From Membranipora membranacea (taxonomy: Eukaryota; Bryozoa; Gymnolaemata; Cheilostomatida; Membraniporidae), in assembly GCA_914767715.1 (NCBI GenBank), contig OU612068.1:28952001-29016000 (forward strand): 64,000 bases of DNA. The letters are read 5' to 3'. The notes under the pieces were generated by a model. It was not told the origin of the DNA. It searched no databases and saw only the letters and a list, made by a program, of their open reading frames with translations. This document shows, piece after piece, positions 47,701 through 60,600 of the stretch. The stretch's first letter is position 1, and each line of letters begins with the position of its first letter. Position numbers and translations under genes: made by a program.

Positions 47701-50700
47701 ACCAACTACTAAGAGGCAAACCACTGCAAATCCGTCAACCACAGCGACCACATCTCAAATACCTGTCATAACTTTGCCAGGTATGTTTATAGTTTTATAT
47801 CTCTGACATCATACAAATAAAGCATAAATGATCACTATTATCAACGTACATTATCAAAAAGTGGTTAGCTATAAAATTGCAACAGACAGCCTTGTATGCA
47901 TAATTCTCTAATTCAGTTTCATTCTGCTTTTTTTGTAGACTCAACCGACGCTACCAGCAATGTAACTGAAGCTAATTGTGACTTTGAAACTGATTTCTGT
48001 GGATATGATAACCCAACATTCAGCTACGGGAAATTTTTCAAAACTGACTTTCAGTGGAGCAGACATAAAGGGGACATAACGACTAACACAGGAATAGTTC
48101 TATCTGGTTCTAGACCCCTGGGAGATCACACTTCTGGTAATGGTGAGTACAATATTACCTCCATTAAATCCATACATTACAAGCTATAAGTTGACACCAC
48201 TATTAATATCCGGTTTTCATTTGGTATTTTAATGAACAAAATTAGAAAAAAGTTAGCACCAATCTTTCTTTTATAGGATACTACATGACAATGGATAACC
48301 GTAAAACCTATTCGATGACTGATGGAGGTGGTATTGAGCTGATAACTCCTAGCCTGGTATCTGACAGACCCTTCTGTCTGACATTCTGGTATTATATAAA
48401 AGATCAGGATGAGTTTAAAGTTGACCTCCACGATGAGAGTAATATTACCACCATATGGAAACGGCCTTCACTTAAATTAGGAGAGGTCTCAAAACCTTGG
48501 ACTGAAGCAAGAGTTGATATAAGCTCACCATCTAGCCATTTCAAGGTAATTCATTATTTCTTCCGTCTAGTCGAACATCAGCTTAAAAATAGCCTCCACA
48601 GGACAAAAAGGAAATTAATTCAATAGCTACTGGATTTATTCTCACATCTGCCATCCTAAGAAATATCATAATTCTGGTTTTCTGAGATCAAATCTACCCA
48701 ATTTTAATTATGTCCATCTACTCACCATCTGACCCCTTCAAGGTAATTATTATTCAGGTTTTCTTTTATCCTTCTGTGCCAGTCAGCAGAATATTAGCCT
48801 AAACGGCACAGGAAGAGAAATAATTCCCTTGGCTTTCTTACTGACTGATTATTTGCTATTGCTGCTATGACATTTCAATGAACAGTGTTTTAATAAAACA
48901 TACTCTTGTTTTTCATTTCAGATTTCCTTCATTGCCACAAAGCTCAGCGGGTCTGTGGAGGTCGCTGTAGATGATGTCACATTCTTAGAAAGCTACTGTA
49001 AGTCATGTGTTCAATGATCTTAAATGAATAGACAGTTTCTGCCTCAATTCGGAGTTGTCCTCTCTCCAGTTTGGTACTTTTATCCCACGCTGCATAGGAA
49101 AAACTTGCTGAAAGAGGGTTATCTTGAAAACCGCTTATGTTAGGATAAAAATGATTTTTGATTCAGAATATGCACCATTGAAAACTCTGTGAGACAGGGT
49201 TTCCAAATCATTGGAGGCTTGAATGTTGATAAATCTTGATTGTAGTGACAAAATCCATGAAAAATTCAATGAAATTTGCCCGCAAAACTGGCAGAAATTG
49301 ATATAATTGACTATCCGAATACCAAATTATTTCCCAAACTATGTCCCTATCAGTTTTTAATGGTGCAGATTCTGAATCAAAAATAATTTTATCCTAACAT
49401 AAGCGGTTTTCAAGATAACCCTCTTTTCAGCACGTTTTTCCTATGCGGCGTGGGTTAAAGTCCCAAACTGAAGAGAGGACAACTCCGAATTGAGGCCTAA
49501 ATTAGAGCTCAGAAAACTGTCTATTGGTGATGATTTAAGCTACATATGTATATACTTAGGGAAGATTGTCATGTAAATTTGTCTTTTGAAGGCGATGAAA
49601 CTACCACAGCCCCTACATCCACAACACAAAAAATGGCTACAGGCCGCACTTCCTCTTCAAACACAACCGTCCCAACCAAAGTTAACGGCACAACGTTACC
49701 TCTCTCAACCACTACTGTGAGAACTGTCCCTACAACCACAACAACCCCCACAACTACAGTAAAACCTCCGGACTTTGATATCACCACTCTCGAGGACTGT
49801 CTACAATCTGATAAGGACTGTGAGTTGGTTGTTACCTCTGGAGTTGAGGCTGTATCCAGTCCTGATTCTACAGGTAAATATCTCAATGAATGTCAATCAT
49901 ATTCTTACTTACCTGTTGCAATGTATCATATTTCAGATAATCAACTTCCGATAAATAGTTCAATGCTGATAACCCATTATAGTCAATCTTATCTTGTAGA
50001 TAGCCAGTATATTGTTCCTACAGATGTTGGCATCGTCTGAGTTTTTACAACCTGATGGAGTTTGGCAGGTTTAGATCACTCTTTTTTGACCCCTAAAATT
50101 CTTTCAAGGACTCACCTTATATCTACAATACTGAATATATTGAACTCGCCAAAGTATTTGGTAAAGGCTAGACTGCTGAAACATTAGGTACATTCCATGC
50201 TATACATACATATTCATTATTATTTAATCTTCTGTTTGCAGAGAGAGAATGGATGTTTTCCAGTAAGAATGGTAACCTCCAACAGAGCCTTCGGACACCA
50301 CTGCTGCCTCTAGACTCAGATCCATACTGTCTTCAGTTCTCATATCTGATTAATGAGACGAGCGCTGATTTAGTGGTGGAGTTAGTATCTAGTCACGATA
50401 ATAACACACGACATATACACTTAGTCTACATACAGTCTGATAGCTGGATCAGTGAGAGAATCACTGTAACTCCTCTTAAACATCACTACAAGGTATCCAA
50501 TATAAATCGTAGGACTGATATATCTGATGGCCAAATTCAATAAAATCTCATTTGATTGATGTATTTGACCACACACATAAAAACTATTGAAAGATTGTTG
50601 TTAACCTGTTGCTGATGCATAACACAATTTCAGACCGAAAAAAAGACTTCTGCGGTACTGTAGTACCACTTGTTGAGAGTAAACATATCATGTCATGCAA

Positions 50701-53700
50701 TAATCAATCACTAGGACATGTGAGGGTTATAAGGATAGGCACATTGTCTTCAAGTTTTGCTAGATGAATCAATTGTGTGGTAAACTTAACGAGTAACTTA
50801 ATTCTGCAGATCCAGTTCACTGCCTACCTCACAGAAGCTAACAGCACTGAAGGTGTTGCTGTAAGAGGGATTAATCTATTAAACCAAACATGTGAGTGAG
50901 GATTTCAGCTAAAACATGGCAAATAATGCACTTATAACACTTTAACATTTACTGTATATACATTAACCGTCTTATCTTGTCTTGTATATAAGTCCCTTAA
51001 CTAATATCACAGTGAAATCACAGCATCTCTGTAAATGAAGCAATGTATGATGTGTGATAGTGTGTAGATAACAAGCAGCAGAATTATCACTGAGTAAATA
51101 AACCCACATAACCACCCCTTTTAGATGAGGCCAGTGAATGAGAGTGTTGGTATACATGAATAATATGCTAGATGATTTCACGTGTCATCTTGTGTATCTA
51201 GTATTTGAAGAAGACACTCTTTTAACACCTTAATGTCCCTCTCAGTATCTGGAATATTGCTTGTACCAATGAAGAGAGGGAGTTCACTGCTCAAACCTAT
51301 CAGTGAGCATTGCTACTCTATTCTAATTATACTTTAAGGCGAGGCCCTACAGACAACTTCCCCAACAGTCTCCACCACCACAGTCAGCCCAGGAGATCAG
51401 GAGCTGACGTGTTACTTCAACTCTGAGTTCTGTGGATTCACTCACTCTAACTACAGCAGCCCCATATATCAGTGGCATACTAACTCTAATGGGGGTAAGC
51501 TTTCATATCAGAGGCATACTAACTCTAATTGGGGTGAGTCCTGTATATCAGCGGTATATTTTCACTATTGGGGGTAAGCTCATATGAGTTATGAATACAA
51601 AAAGCTGAAGTTCTTTTTAAATCAGAGCTGCCTTCTTTGGAAATCTTCTTCATTTTTCTGTTTGGCTTACAGGAGTATCTGTTATGGGAGATTATGGAGA
51701 GTCTGGTGGACTTGCTTCCTTTATCTCCCCTGTCTTACCATATAAGAACGAGATTTGTCTTACCCTGAACATATCCACATCTCCTTCAATGGCTATCAGT
51801 ATAAACAATGTATACAATGAGAGCTCATATACAGAGGTAGCTAGGATTAACACAAATGCCAAGGAATCACAGATCAAAACTTCTATCAACCTGACAGATG
51901 AGCAATCAAGGGTAAGTCCGTACTGTTATTTGTTTGCGGCATAATAAATTTGTTGTAAATCATAGTTATACATGATATAGCCTATACAATGACATTAGCT
52001 ACACTACTGCTGTTCCAGTAGATAAGTGACTGCTTACATGTTTCACAACTTATTTTCTGTTTGTAGCCTTTTACTTTCGATTGTAATGTAATAATATTTT
52101 AATATAATATAATCACATATCACAGATCTATTTTATTGTTATATAGATCCAGTTTGAGGTTTTGACACCTCAGTGTATCGGATTAGCAAGGATAACTTAC
52201 CTCAAAATCAAGCCATCTAAATGTAAGTAATCGACATCTGAAGCTGTAATAGTGTTCCTGATTTCCCTATAATTCAAACTCACAGGCTACAGGCCAATGA
52301 CTTATAATTGTTATGTATACTCAGACTTATTGCATCCTCTCAATGCTATATTCAAGAAATGTTTGAGAAAACCTCGCACTCTGACACCTCGTTTGACATG
52401 TAACCTCTTGATTTATTCAGGTGACTCGGAGACAGATTTGAGCTCATTTGATAAACCAGCTGTATGTCCAAAAACTTCACCTCCGACCAGCACATCGACC
52501 ACTACACAGCCCTCCACTGTAAACCCTACAGTAACTAAGTCTACCACAGTAACCTTTCCATCTGGTGCTCCGACTCAACTTGGCTGTGACTTCACCACCG
52601 ACTTCTGTGGATTCACGAGGAACAGTGGATCACCGTATGTGTTTTCTTGGCAGAGAAGCGATGGCTCTGAGGCGGGCCCATCTCTTAGGAACCCGACTGC
52701 TGGTCAGTTATTGGATTGTCTACAAACCGTTGATATTGTAATACAGTCACCGAGTAAAATCATAGGGTATTATAGCTCTTATAAACCCTATCAGTAATTT
52801 TGTATGACTTGTCTTTCCTGTTACTAGCTCTTGTCATCTCTCCCCAGGCTGTACATGAGGCAAGCTTCATGTAAGCACATGCTCAATATCTTCTTACCTA
52901 GTGGGGCAAAGCATAGGTGAGGCAAAGTGAAAGAAAGTATTACATTTCACTGACCTCACATTTTAAAGTCACCATTCCGTAGTTTCCAACAAGCTAGTAA
53001 TGCTCGGTGCACTTTCTTCACTTCCATCCTGCTCAGTTAATGTCTTTATCTTTTCAGGATTTTATGTTGTTGCTGATCCTTCCAAGTCACTAGGTGCTGC
53101 TTTGTTGAGTAGCCCTCAGTTATCTCCTGGTGCTAAGTGTGTAGAGTTTTATTATTACGCCTCTGGAGCTGGTCAGGATGAGATAACTCTGAATGTGTTA
53201 TACCTCAGCCAATCGACCAATCAGATGCTGTGGTCTCACTCAGCAGACGAAGGTGATCAGTGGAATAAGATAGAGCTACAGTTACCTGAGGGTGACACCA
53301 ACTATAAAGTATGCTATGAGCCATTCATAATATATACATTGTAGTGTTAACTGGTAAATATAGTGTAATGATTTGAAAGTGTCTTCTCTGATCAAGGAAG
53401 AAAGTAACTCCTTATTAAGATAATTAGAACTTATCATCATTAGAACGAACCAGCTAGAGTGTTCCTTATAGTGTAACCTTGTCATGTTAGAATAACTGAC
53501 TTGCAATAAGTCCTGTATCATATGTCATTTAATTGATAATTTAGTGAAACCGCTTAAAATTTTGTTGCTGCTGAAAAGTGTTTTTTAAGAATCGTATCCT
53601 ATAATCATCAAAACCTTGCTATGTTAATAATTACTGGCTGCATTGTATAATTTAAGACTCAAGAGAACCAAGGCTAGAATTTATTGTGTAATGTTGTTTG

Positions 53701-56624
53701 TATAATGATTTACCGGATTCTTATCACAGTTGGCTACGAATAAAGCCTTAGGTTAAAGAAATTTACTAAGTAGCCAAAATAAATTGTTGTCTCATTCTAT
53801 TGATCATAATTATTTCCTTTAGATTGATTTTGAGGCTAAGAAGAAGAAATCATTGTCATCAGTAAAAGACGCAATAATAGCTCTGGACGAGATTGTTATT
53901 ACATCTACACCATGTTCTGGTTTGTATAGTACAGTGATGCTCTGTTTATTTTTAGATTCTTAACCCTCACAGCTCCAATTAAATGCGATAAAAACTTATT
54001 GTCATGTGTTAGGATTTTTCTATTGCTAAGGAGAATGCTATATGAAGACTAAGATGTAGGCACTTTTATTCAATTTCATAAAACCTTGGTGGAACATTCC
54101 CATGTTTCAAATATGCACGATAAATCAGAGCTTTCTATTCATGTTCAAAGAGAATATAATCCTGAAGATCTACTAGGTCCAAGCCCGGAGTTGTGGAGTT
54201 TCTCACCCATCCCTGCTCACTCTGCACTAAATTGTATGTGTAGTGGGTGAATTTCAGAGGCTTTGAGCACTCTTGTCTTCATAAAATCTGTTGCACTCAA
54301 ACGTTGACTTTTTTTCTTGTACTTTTGCTTGTCCTTCACTTCTAGATCAAGATTTCTAGGCAGTAACCCCGCTTACCTCCTTCACATTCTTGTCTATGAA
54401 CACTCGTCAAAGTAATATGTATTTCAGATGGATACTGGAAGTTGAGACACTAGAACTTATCATTCATACATCTAATATAAGTGTTAACTGATGTTTCAGG
54501 TGCCGCTACCGTTCCTACCACTCAGCCCACCACCACCCCCACCCCTAAGTCTGTCGTCCCTGGTGACTGTGACTTTAATACTAAGCATGACTGGTGTGGT
54601 TATCAGAGTGTTAATACTACAGACTTTGATTGGCAGCAGGTCAGAGGTCGGGGATCTACTACATTCTTTACTGGTCCTGATTCTGATCGTAGCTCTGACT
54701 CAGGTAAGGGAAGTCAGTGTGTAACAATATTATCTAATAGACATACAAATCAGTCTGCTTTATATACACAGATACTTAATATAATAATGTATAATAATGT
54801 CACATATACTTCTGTATGAAAAGTTTTCATGGGACTTTGAATCTTTGCATATCTAATCCAAATTTGTTTCAATGATTGGTAATTTATTTGAACCCATGAA
54901 CCCATGGCAGAATAACAACATTTCCATCTTGTTGCGCAATGCCGAAACACAGCCTTGCAGCCCAGCCCTCTTTATTTCAATTTTTACTTGGATTATCTCA
55001 GTTTATATGACAAACATATCTTTTTTTACCGGTTAGATTTTAAATATAATAATATTTGAATTAGTAATAATTCATATCTGATGCTGAACCGACTACTAAT
55101 TCATTTTGTGATTTTCTGACCAGGTTATTACTTATACATGGACTCATCGACTCCGGCCACAGAGGAAACATTATATCAGATAGTTAGCCCTGAGCTGAGT
55201 CAGCAGTGCACAATGTGCTTCTCATTCTATTACTACATGTACGGTAACGATACCGGAAGTCTTAATGTCTTCTTATATCAGAATAAAACTTACAATCTCA
55301 TCTGGGACAAGAAGGGAGAACAGGGAAAACGGTGGATTATGGGAAATGTAGAGATCACCAGTGACATTCCATACAGGGTTAGTGTCAGCAATCCAACATA
55401 CCAGTAGAAACTTACACTAATACCAATAAAGTAAAGTATTACTATTGTCATGTATATGTCTAATATACATAGTTCTCTAGATGATTACAGTATTCATGGG
55501 AGGCACATATCACCATTTCGCACAAACTTTGAATAGCTAAATCTGAGCCTAGCTTACATTTGCTCACCCTCTTTACTTTAGTTATAGCCTCCCAACTCAG
55601 CTAGCCAAAATTAAGTGCTAGCCTACAAAAGGTGACCCCCAAACTAGCTGAACTAAACTCGAGCTTATATTTCTTCCTCTGGATGTATAACTCATAACCT
55701 TTTCGCCATAGGGCCTGATTAGGTAAGAAACATATATTCTTCTCACACTTCACAGTATTATCTCTTGTTTGATAGATTATGATTGAGGGAGTAGTTGGAG
55801 ATGGTTACCGTGGTGATATCGCTATCGATGACTTCTTCCTCTATGATGGACTTTGCAAACCTCAGATTCCCGTCGAGCCAACAGCAACATGCTCAACATC
55901 TCCTCCTATCACATCAACCACACGAAAGTCCACAATAACCACACCTACACCGACACCTACCAAGGATAACAATGTCTCTACAGTGACAACGCCAACAACA
56001 AGGCCTGTATCGTCCGTATCCACCGTCTTTGTGGTCAATACCACTACCCCTCACATGTCAAATGTGACAGATGATGACACTAACATGACGTCAACGAGAG
56101 AACTGTCATCAACAACAATATCTGTTATGCAATCTACGCAACCAAGCACCCCGATAAAGACCTCCCCTTCATCCCTAAAAATTACAAGCCCAGCGACAAC
56201 GCAGGTGTCTTCACCAGCTTTGACGAGTGATGGCATGACGACACTAGCTGACAACGGTAACTTTACAGGTCTGAATGCTTCTGAGCCGACATCTACACAG
56301 ACGCCAGGTACTACTGATAAGACTAACGTTGTACTCATTGTTGTGCCGATTGTTGCCACTGCAGTCGCTATCCTGGCTATAGGAGGAATTATAATCGGGC
56401 GTCTCGTCTATAAGCGCCGATACGCCAGCCACAATCTACATGATTATATATATGATGATACAATGATTAGCGGTGGATGTACAACATCTAATCCTGTATA
56501 TCTGAATCTGTCATATGATGAAGAGTATGTGTCCAATAGTGGGGGGACTACGACCGATTTAGACAAAGAATACGGGGACCAAAACGGGAATGGTAACTCT
56601 AATGGATTCAGTCATAACAATTGA
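44785..56624 (+). CDS. transmembrane MAM/mucin receptor-like protein, paralog C
   Basis: Twenty exons give 5,595 nt and 1,864 aa in one frame: 44785-44839, 45126-45329, 45468-45736, 46150-46225, 46362-47780, 47939-48142, 48277-48545, 48922-48997, 49592-49873, 50242-50492, 50810-50891, 51339-51494, 51673-51911, 52147-52222, 52421-52702, 53058-53308, 53823-53919, 54500-54703, 55124-55377, 55776-56624. Order: signal peptide MSLQVLSFTAIIAVIILSG; MAM1; mucin array of about 470 aa; MAM2; MAM3 (divergent); MAM4; MAM5; MAM6; Ser/Thr stalk; one transmembrane helix (VVLIVVPIVATAVAILAIGG…); 70-residue cytoplasmic tail. MAMs show CDFETDFCGY, PFCLTFWYY and DDITFLDSSC type Cys positions, which in this family mediate homophilic adhesion or protein contacts. 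Anchored surface protein; likely adhesion or recognition. AATAAA at 56654. Confidence 0.92.
46362..47780 (+). repeat. mucin exon of paralog C
   Basis: One exon with about 46 units of 30 bp encoding TTRQTTAKPS-type decapeptides. Variants such as STMGKTTSK recur every few units. Stop-free throughout, unlike paralog A. It begins after GAAG (GTGATGGAAC) and ends CCAG|GTATG with PVITLPG, the same ending as the array of paralog A. Expected to be densely O-glycosylated. Confidence 0.9.
47939..48745 (+). repeat. segmental copy of MAM1 inside paralog C, with exon-tail relic
   Basis: Exons 6 and 7 with following intron (to about 48720) are nearly identical to exons 2 and 3 with following intron (45126 to about 45912). 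At 48720 the match stops and a stray exon end appears: CTCACCATCTGACCCCTTCA followed by AG|GTAATT, corresponding to SPSDPFK. It duplicates the end of exon 7 and is presumably the tail of the exon that was overwritten. Confidence 0.85.
49028..49525. mobile_element. 500-bp foldback element, intron 8 of paralog C
   Basis: Nearly the whole element is one inverted repeat: AATAGACAGTTTCTGCCTCA… to its mirror …AGAAAACTGTCTATT, with a second clear pair around GGTTATCTTGAAAACCGCTTA and CAATTCGGAGTTGTCCTCTC. No coding sequence. The matching intron of A (between 11405 and 11266) lacks it. Confidence 0.85.
49592..50891 (+). other. MAM3 of paralog C, divergent module
   Basis: Three exons with the usual phases, but the first begins with a Thr-rich linker and a degenerate MAM start (LEDCLQSDKDCELVVTSG) in place of CxF...FCGY. 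The second exon keeps YCLQFSYLI and the third ends GINLLNQTC. The same divergence is in paralog A (10985-11266 etc.), so it predates the split of A and C. Confidence 0.75.
56328..56624 (+). other. transmembrane helix and tyrosine-rich tail of paralog C
   Basis: A single helix (56328-56408) is followed by basic stop-transfer residues (YKRRY) and about 70 residues with seven further tyrosines in acidic or polar settings. TSNPVYLNLSY contains NPxY (PTB-domain or endocytic signal) and overlaps YxN (Grb2-type SH2 site). Neither paralog B nor the visible part of A has such a tail. Signalling is inferred, not shown. Confidence 0.7.
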
Positions 56625-57603
56625 GGATGAATGAGATGATAGTCACCAAGCATAATAAAAAATTAACTACAGGCAATCCTGCCCGGCTATATAGCGTAAG
56701 GGTTGTGAAATTTCCTAGCTCATATGAACTGTCCAAGAATGCCAAATTTTGTTTAATATTGGATTTAATGCATCACTATTAGAGTCGAGTTGATAAGATA
56801 TATTTAGCTATTTGCATATCTTAGTATATGTTCACCACCAGGCACATTTGTTCAATAACAATAGTGTAATAATTTTAAACCTTCACATTATTTTATTTTT
56901 CTGTGTGTCCGTTTCTGCCATAAATACAAACTGCCTATAATATCAAGTTAGAATGGATTAATATATCTATATCCACAAAGGTAACATTGAAATAATTGAG
57001 AAGGCCTATATCATCACAATCTTCATGCTCAACTGTATTCGGACAGTCCCACAGAGATCACTATGCAGCAGAGAAGCACAGGTGCATTAAAATCACCCAT
57101 GTATACATGGTAAAGAAAATTGCACAATTAACATGATATGTGTTACTGTAATACATCCACATGACCCCACATGTGTTACTGTAATCGGGTAATTATATAG
57201 CTGTAATGATTAAAGAGTAACAAACAAAATCAAAACTCAAAACAATGCATCACTAATTGTGAATGGATGTAAGCCTGACTGTTAATTCAGAAATCAATCT
57301 ATTTATCACGACGAATTCATCTATAATAAACTTTATCCTCTTCTCACTGATAATGTTTTAATTGTGTGGATAAGTTGATGGATCGTGTTAGCACCAGGGC
57401 TGTTTGGTAAATGTTCACTTAATATCCTTATCTAGAATTTGTCTGTGCTGCTTTATCAATTTTACTGTCGCATCTTTTAACACTGTGCAACACAAACTTT
57501 GTAATACTTAATAAGATGGTGACATGCTATAGATGGGCAGCTACATACAACAGTAACAGATTGTTCCGATTCAGTTAGTTGCTGCTAAAACTTACCACGG
57601 AGG
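56625..57603. other. intergenic region
   Basis: About 1 kb. Paralog C 3' end with AATAAA at 56654; a short direct repeat TGTGTTACTGTAAT at about 57128 and 57170. No gene seen. Confidence 0.5.
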
Positions 57604-60600
57604 ATGGATTACACGGAGATGGACTCTGAGGACATGAGATCTCAGTCTGATCTGTCCTCCCCACAATATGACTCCCAATCGGAGGATGAGCTCAAACTTC
57701 CTGCTATAGAGGTATGAATAGCTATGATTTGTTATTTTTTCCGTAAAATATCAATTGCCATTTTTTCCTCTGGTGTCGCACCGACATGGGCGTGTAGTAA
57801 CCCCATTTTGTTACGTTTCAGACATTTGAAGAGGGACTGAGACTGACATATGAACTCTCTTCTCGGCAAAACAAACCAAGAAAAGAAAAACAGAGAGATA
57901 AATCAGGAACTATCAGACGAGTGAGATATTCAAATAATATAATGACAAAACTCAGCATTACTTTGTGTTTCTATATTTATTAGGAGTTTTCTGCCCTCAG
58001 TCCTTTATGGCAGTCATTCCTTTGATTGTCAGCGCTTTGCCTCACCTGGTATTTAGTCCTCTAATCATTACATTACAAAATACACTAATGGTTCTTACTG
58101 AATGATGGGTGCACTAAATGATCCACATGGCTTAAACTTAGGTAGCTTTACACCGTCGTCATATATTATAATGTCTTCTTTCATAATGTTATGATCAGCC
58201 GTCAACAAGAACTGACTTAATAGAAAGCCATTTCTGATGAGCGGTATATATATATATATTATAATATGAGGGTGAAATGTAAGTCTGCACCAGGTCATTG
58301 TGTGTATATATGGTAAACATTACATATACTATCCCAATGCTGCTTGGTATTATAATGAGTGTAGTGCACTGTGAACCGGGACATATTCTGGGTATACTGG
58401 TCCTCTCCACAACCCTGAATATGATGGGATTTTGAGAGGGAGTGTTAGATTGGCTTACAGCAGCAGGTAAGGAAATCCGATTATACAAGAGTATAAATAG
58501 GCCTTTTCTTTCTCACATTTCATTTTAATTTGTGCACAGCTCTTAATACTAGGTACTGAAAAGCTGGCAGCGTCCTTGCATTGAGTGAGAAAATTAGAAA
58601 TATTGTTATTATAATTGGCAGTTCGGCATAAAGGAAATTTATTAAATTACCTCAACTTCAACACAATGGCTACCTTTGATCAAACCGATTTTCAGAACAT
58701 TAAAAGGAAAGTCAATGGCTGGTTATTTACAGAGTCCATTAGATTAGGCAGCGATTTTATGGATGTATAGTCAGCTATTAGCAGCAGAGATTATAACCTG
58801 CTGATATAAATCAATAATAATAAAGGGAATGTCCTCTGATGAAGTTAAATGTTGACTTTCGCCCGACTTGTTCAATGTCGTCGTGCTCCATTACATTTCG
58901 GCATGCACAAATTAGCCTGGCTCAAAGATAAGTCATAAATCCCAGTGCAATCTACAATGTATGTACATAGCATTGTACAGACTTTGCTTGCCTCTATCAA
59001 GCTCATTTAACTTACACCTGTTCAACACCACGTTAGGTTATCTCAACCTTATCTGAACCTAGGCTAAATAGTAGGGCACTGTGATATCAATACATTATTT
59101 ATAGTCATACTACAGTATTATCAAAGATGTTAAAATTCTGTTCTTGGTGTTATAATAGAGTGAGCATTTATTATTTCCCTGTGAAATTGTGGTTATTTTA
59201 GCAGCAGTTTTTACTGGCTGTGTATTAGAAAACATGCTGCTGCCTGGCAACACAGATTTTTCTATGTGCTAAAGCTGATCTAAAAAACACCTTAACAAAC
59301 AGCTATATATTGAAAAATGAAACCAACAGTGTTGAATTGAAAAGAAACTATGTGTTGCACCGATAGTGATGGATGCTATGATTCAGGGCCAGTAACACTC
59401 TACTCATGTATGAAAGCTGCCAGGTAATTAATATAAACAAGTAAACAATTAAAGCTGAACAAAGTATTATTTTAAAAACATGAGTAGCTGTAGCGGATAC
59501 TGACTTGCAGGTTGCAACTCTGTTATTCACATACAGTAAATCGATATTCACCTATTCTATTTCAGATGCTTCATCTCTGTAAACCAACTCTTAAACAAAT
59601 TTAGAAAAATAATATGTCAGCTTTTAATATTTACTCAAAACACATTGATATCATGCACTCGATATAAAATAATCTCAAGTGCGCTCATTGTACTACACCT
59701 CAAATTGGTCAGACAAACAATCCAAGGTCTAAAAGCTTACAATGAAATTTATTGACTGGTAATTTCGATTTATTGAACATTTGAATGACAAGCATTGTGT
59801 TTACTGTTTAGACTAGAGAGTTATAATAACTCACCTGAAGCCTTTCGTAGTTATCACTCATATTTTATTAGCCATGCGATAAGAGCACTGTTACCCATTA
59901 GCAACGCAAGGTTACTATTCACTGCTCTCAACCTAATCACAGGAAGTATCGCTACTAATCACTCTGACTGGCAGTGAAGTTCAACTTTGATTCGCACACA
60001 AACATGGAATGGTTCATTTTCGACGACTTTTTTGGGATTAACCAAACTAATATAGAGAAGTTCTTTAGTGAGGTAAGGAGACCAAGCTGAGCGAGTTAGG
60101 ATAGGGATATGGTTGTTTCTGTTTCAGAAGAAGATCATAGCTTTGTTTTGTGTTTGGCATTGTTGTAGTCTAACATAAACAAAACACTGTTGATAGCTCA
60201 ACCAGTATTGAAATAGCTAGACGGTAGCTTTCCTAACACCGCCGGAAGTCCTCAATACTATACGCGCAACCGAAAGTTATTGACGGAAAGTTAACCTGGT
60301 GATTATCACGATGACCCGTTTACCTGTACCCAGTCTGAATTCAAATGATCATCATATGAAGACCCGACATATCATTGTCTGTGATCACCGGTTCTCTGCA
60401 GACCGCCAGTGAATTTCGGTTGTCTGGAATAATACTTGTTGAGAGATGACATAAGTTGGTTGTTGCCGTTCCTTAGAGATTACATAGTCGGCTCTTTTAT
60501 TTTATTTAGATTACACGGGGTGGTTGTTTTCATTTTTTAGAGATAACATGAAGCAGCCGTTTCAATAATTTAGAGATTACACGTGGTGGTCGCTTCTGTT

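Noticed and set aside
46339-47751. A 470-codon minus-strand hydrophobic repeat frame
   Set aside because: Same antisense artefact over the mucin exon of paralog C.
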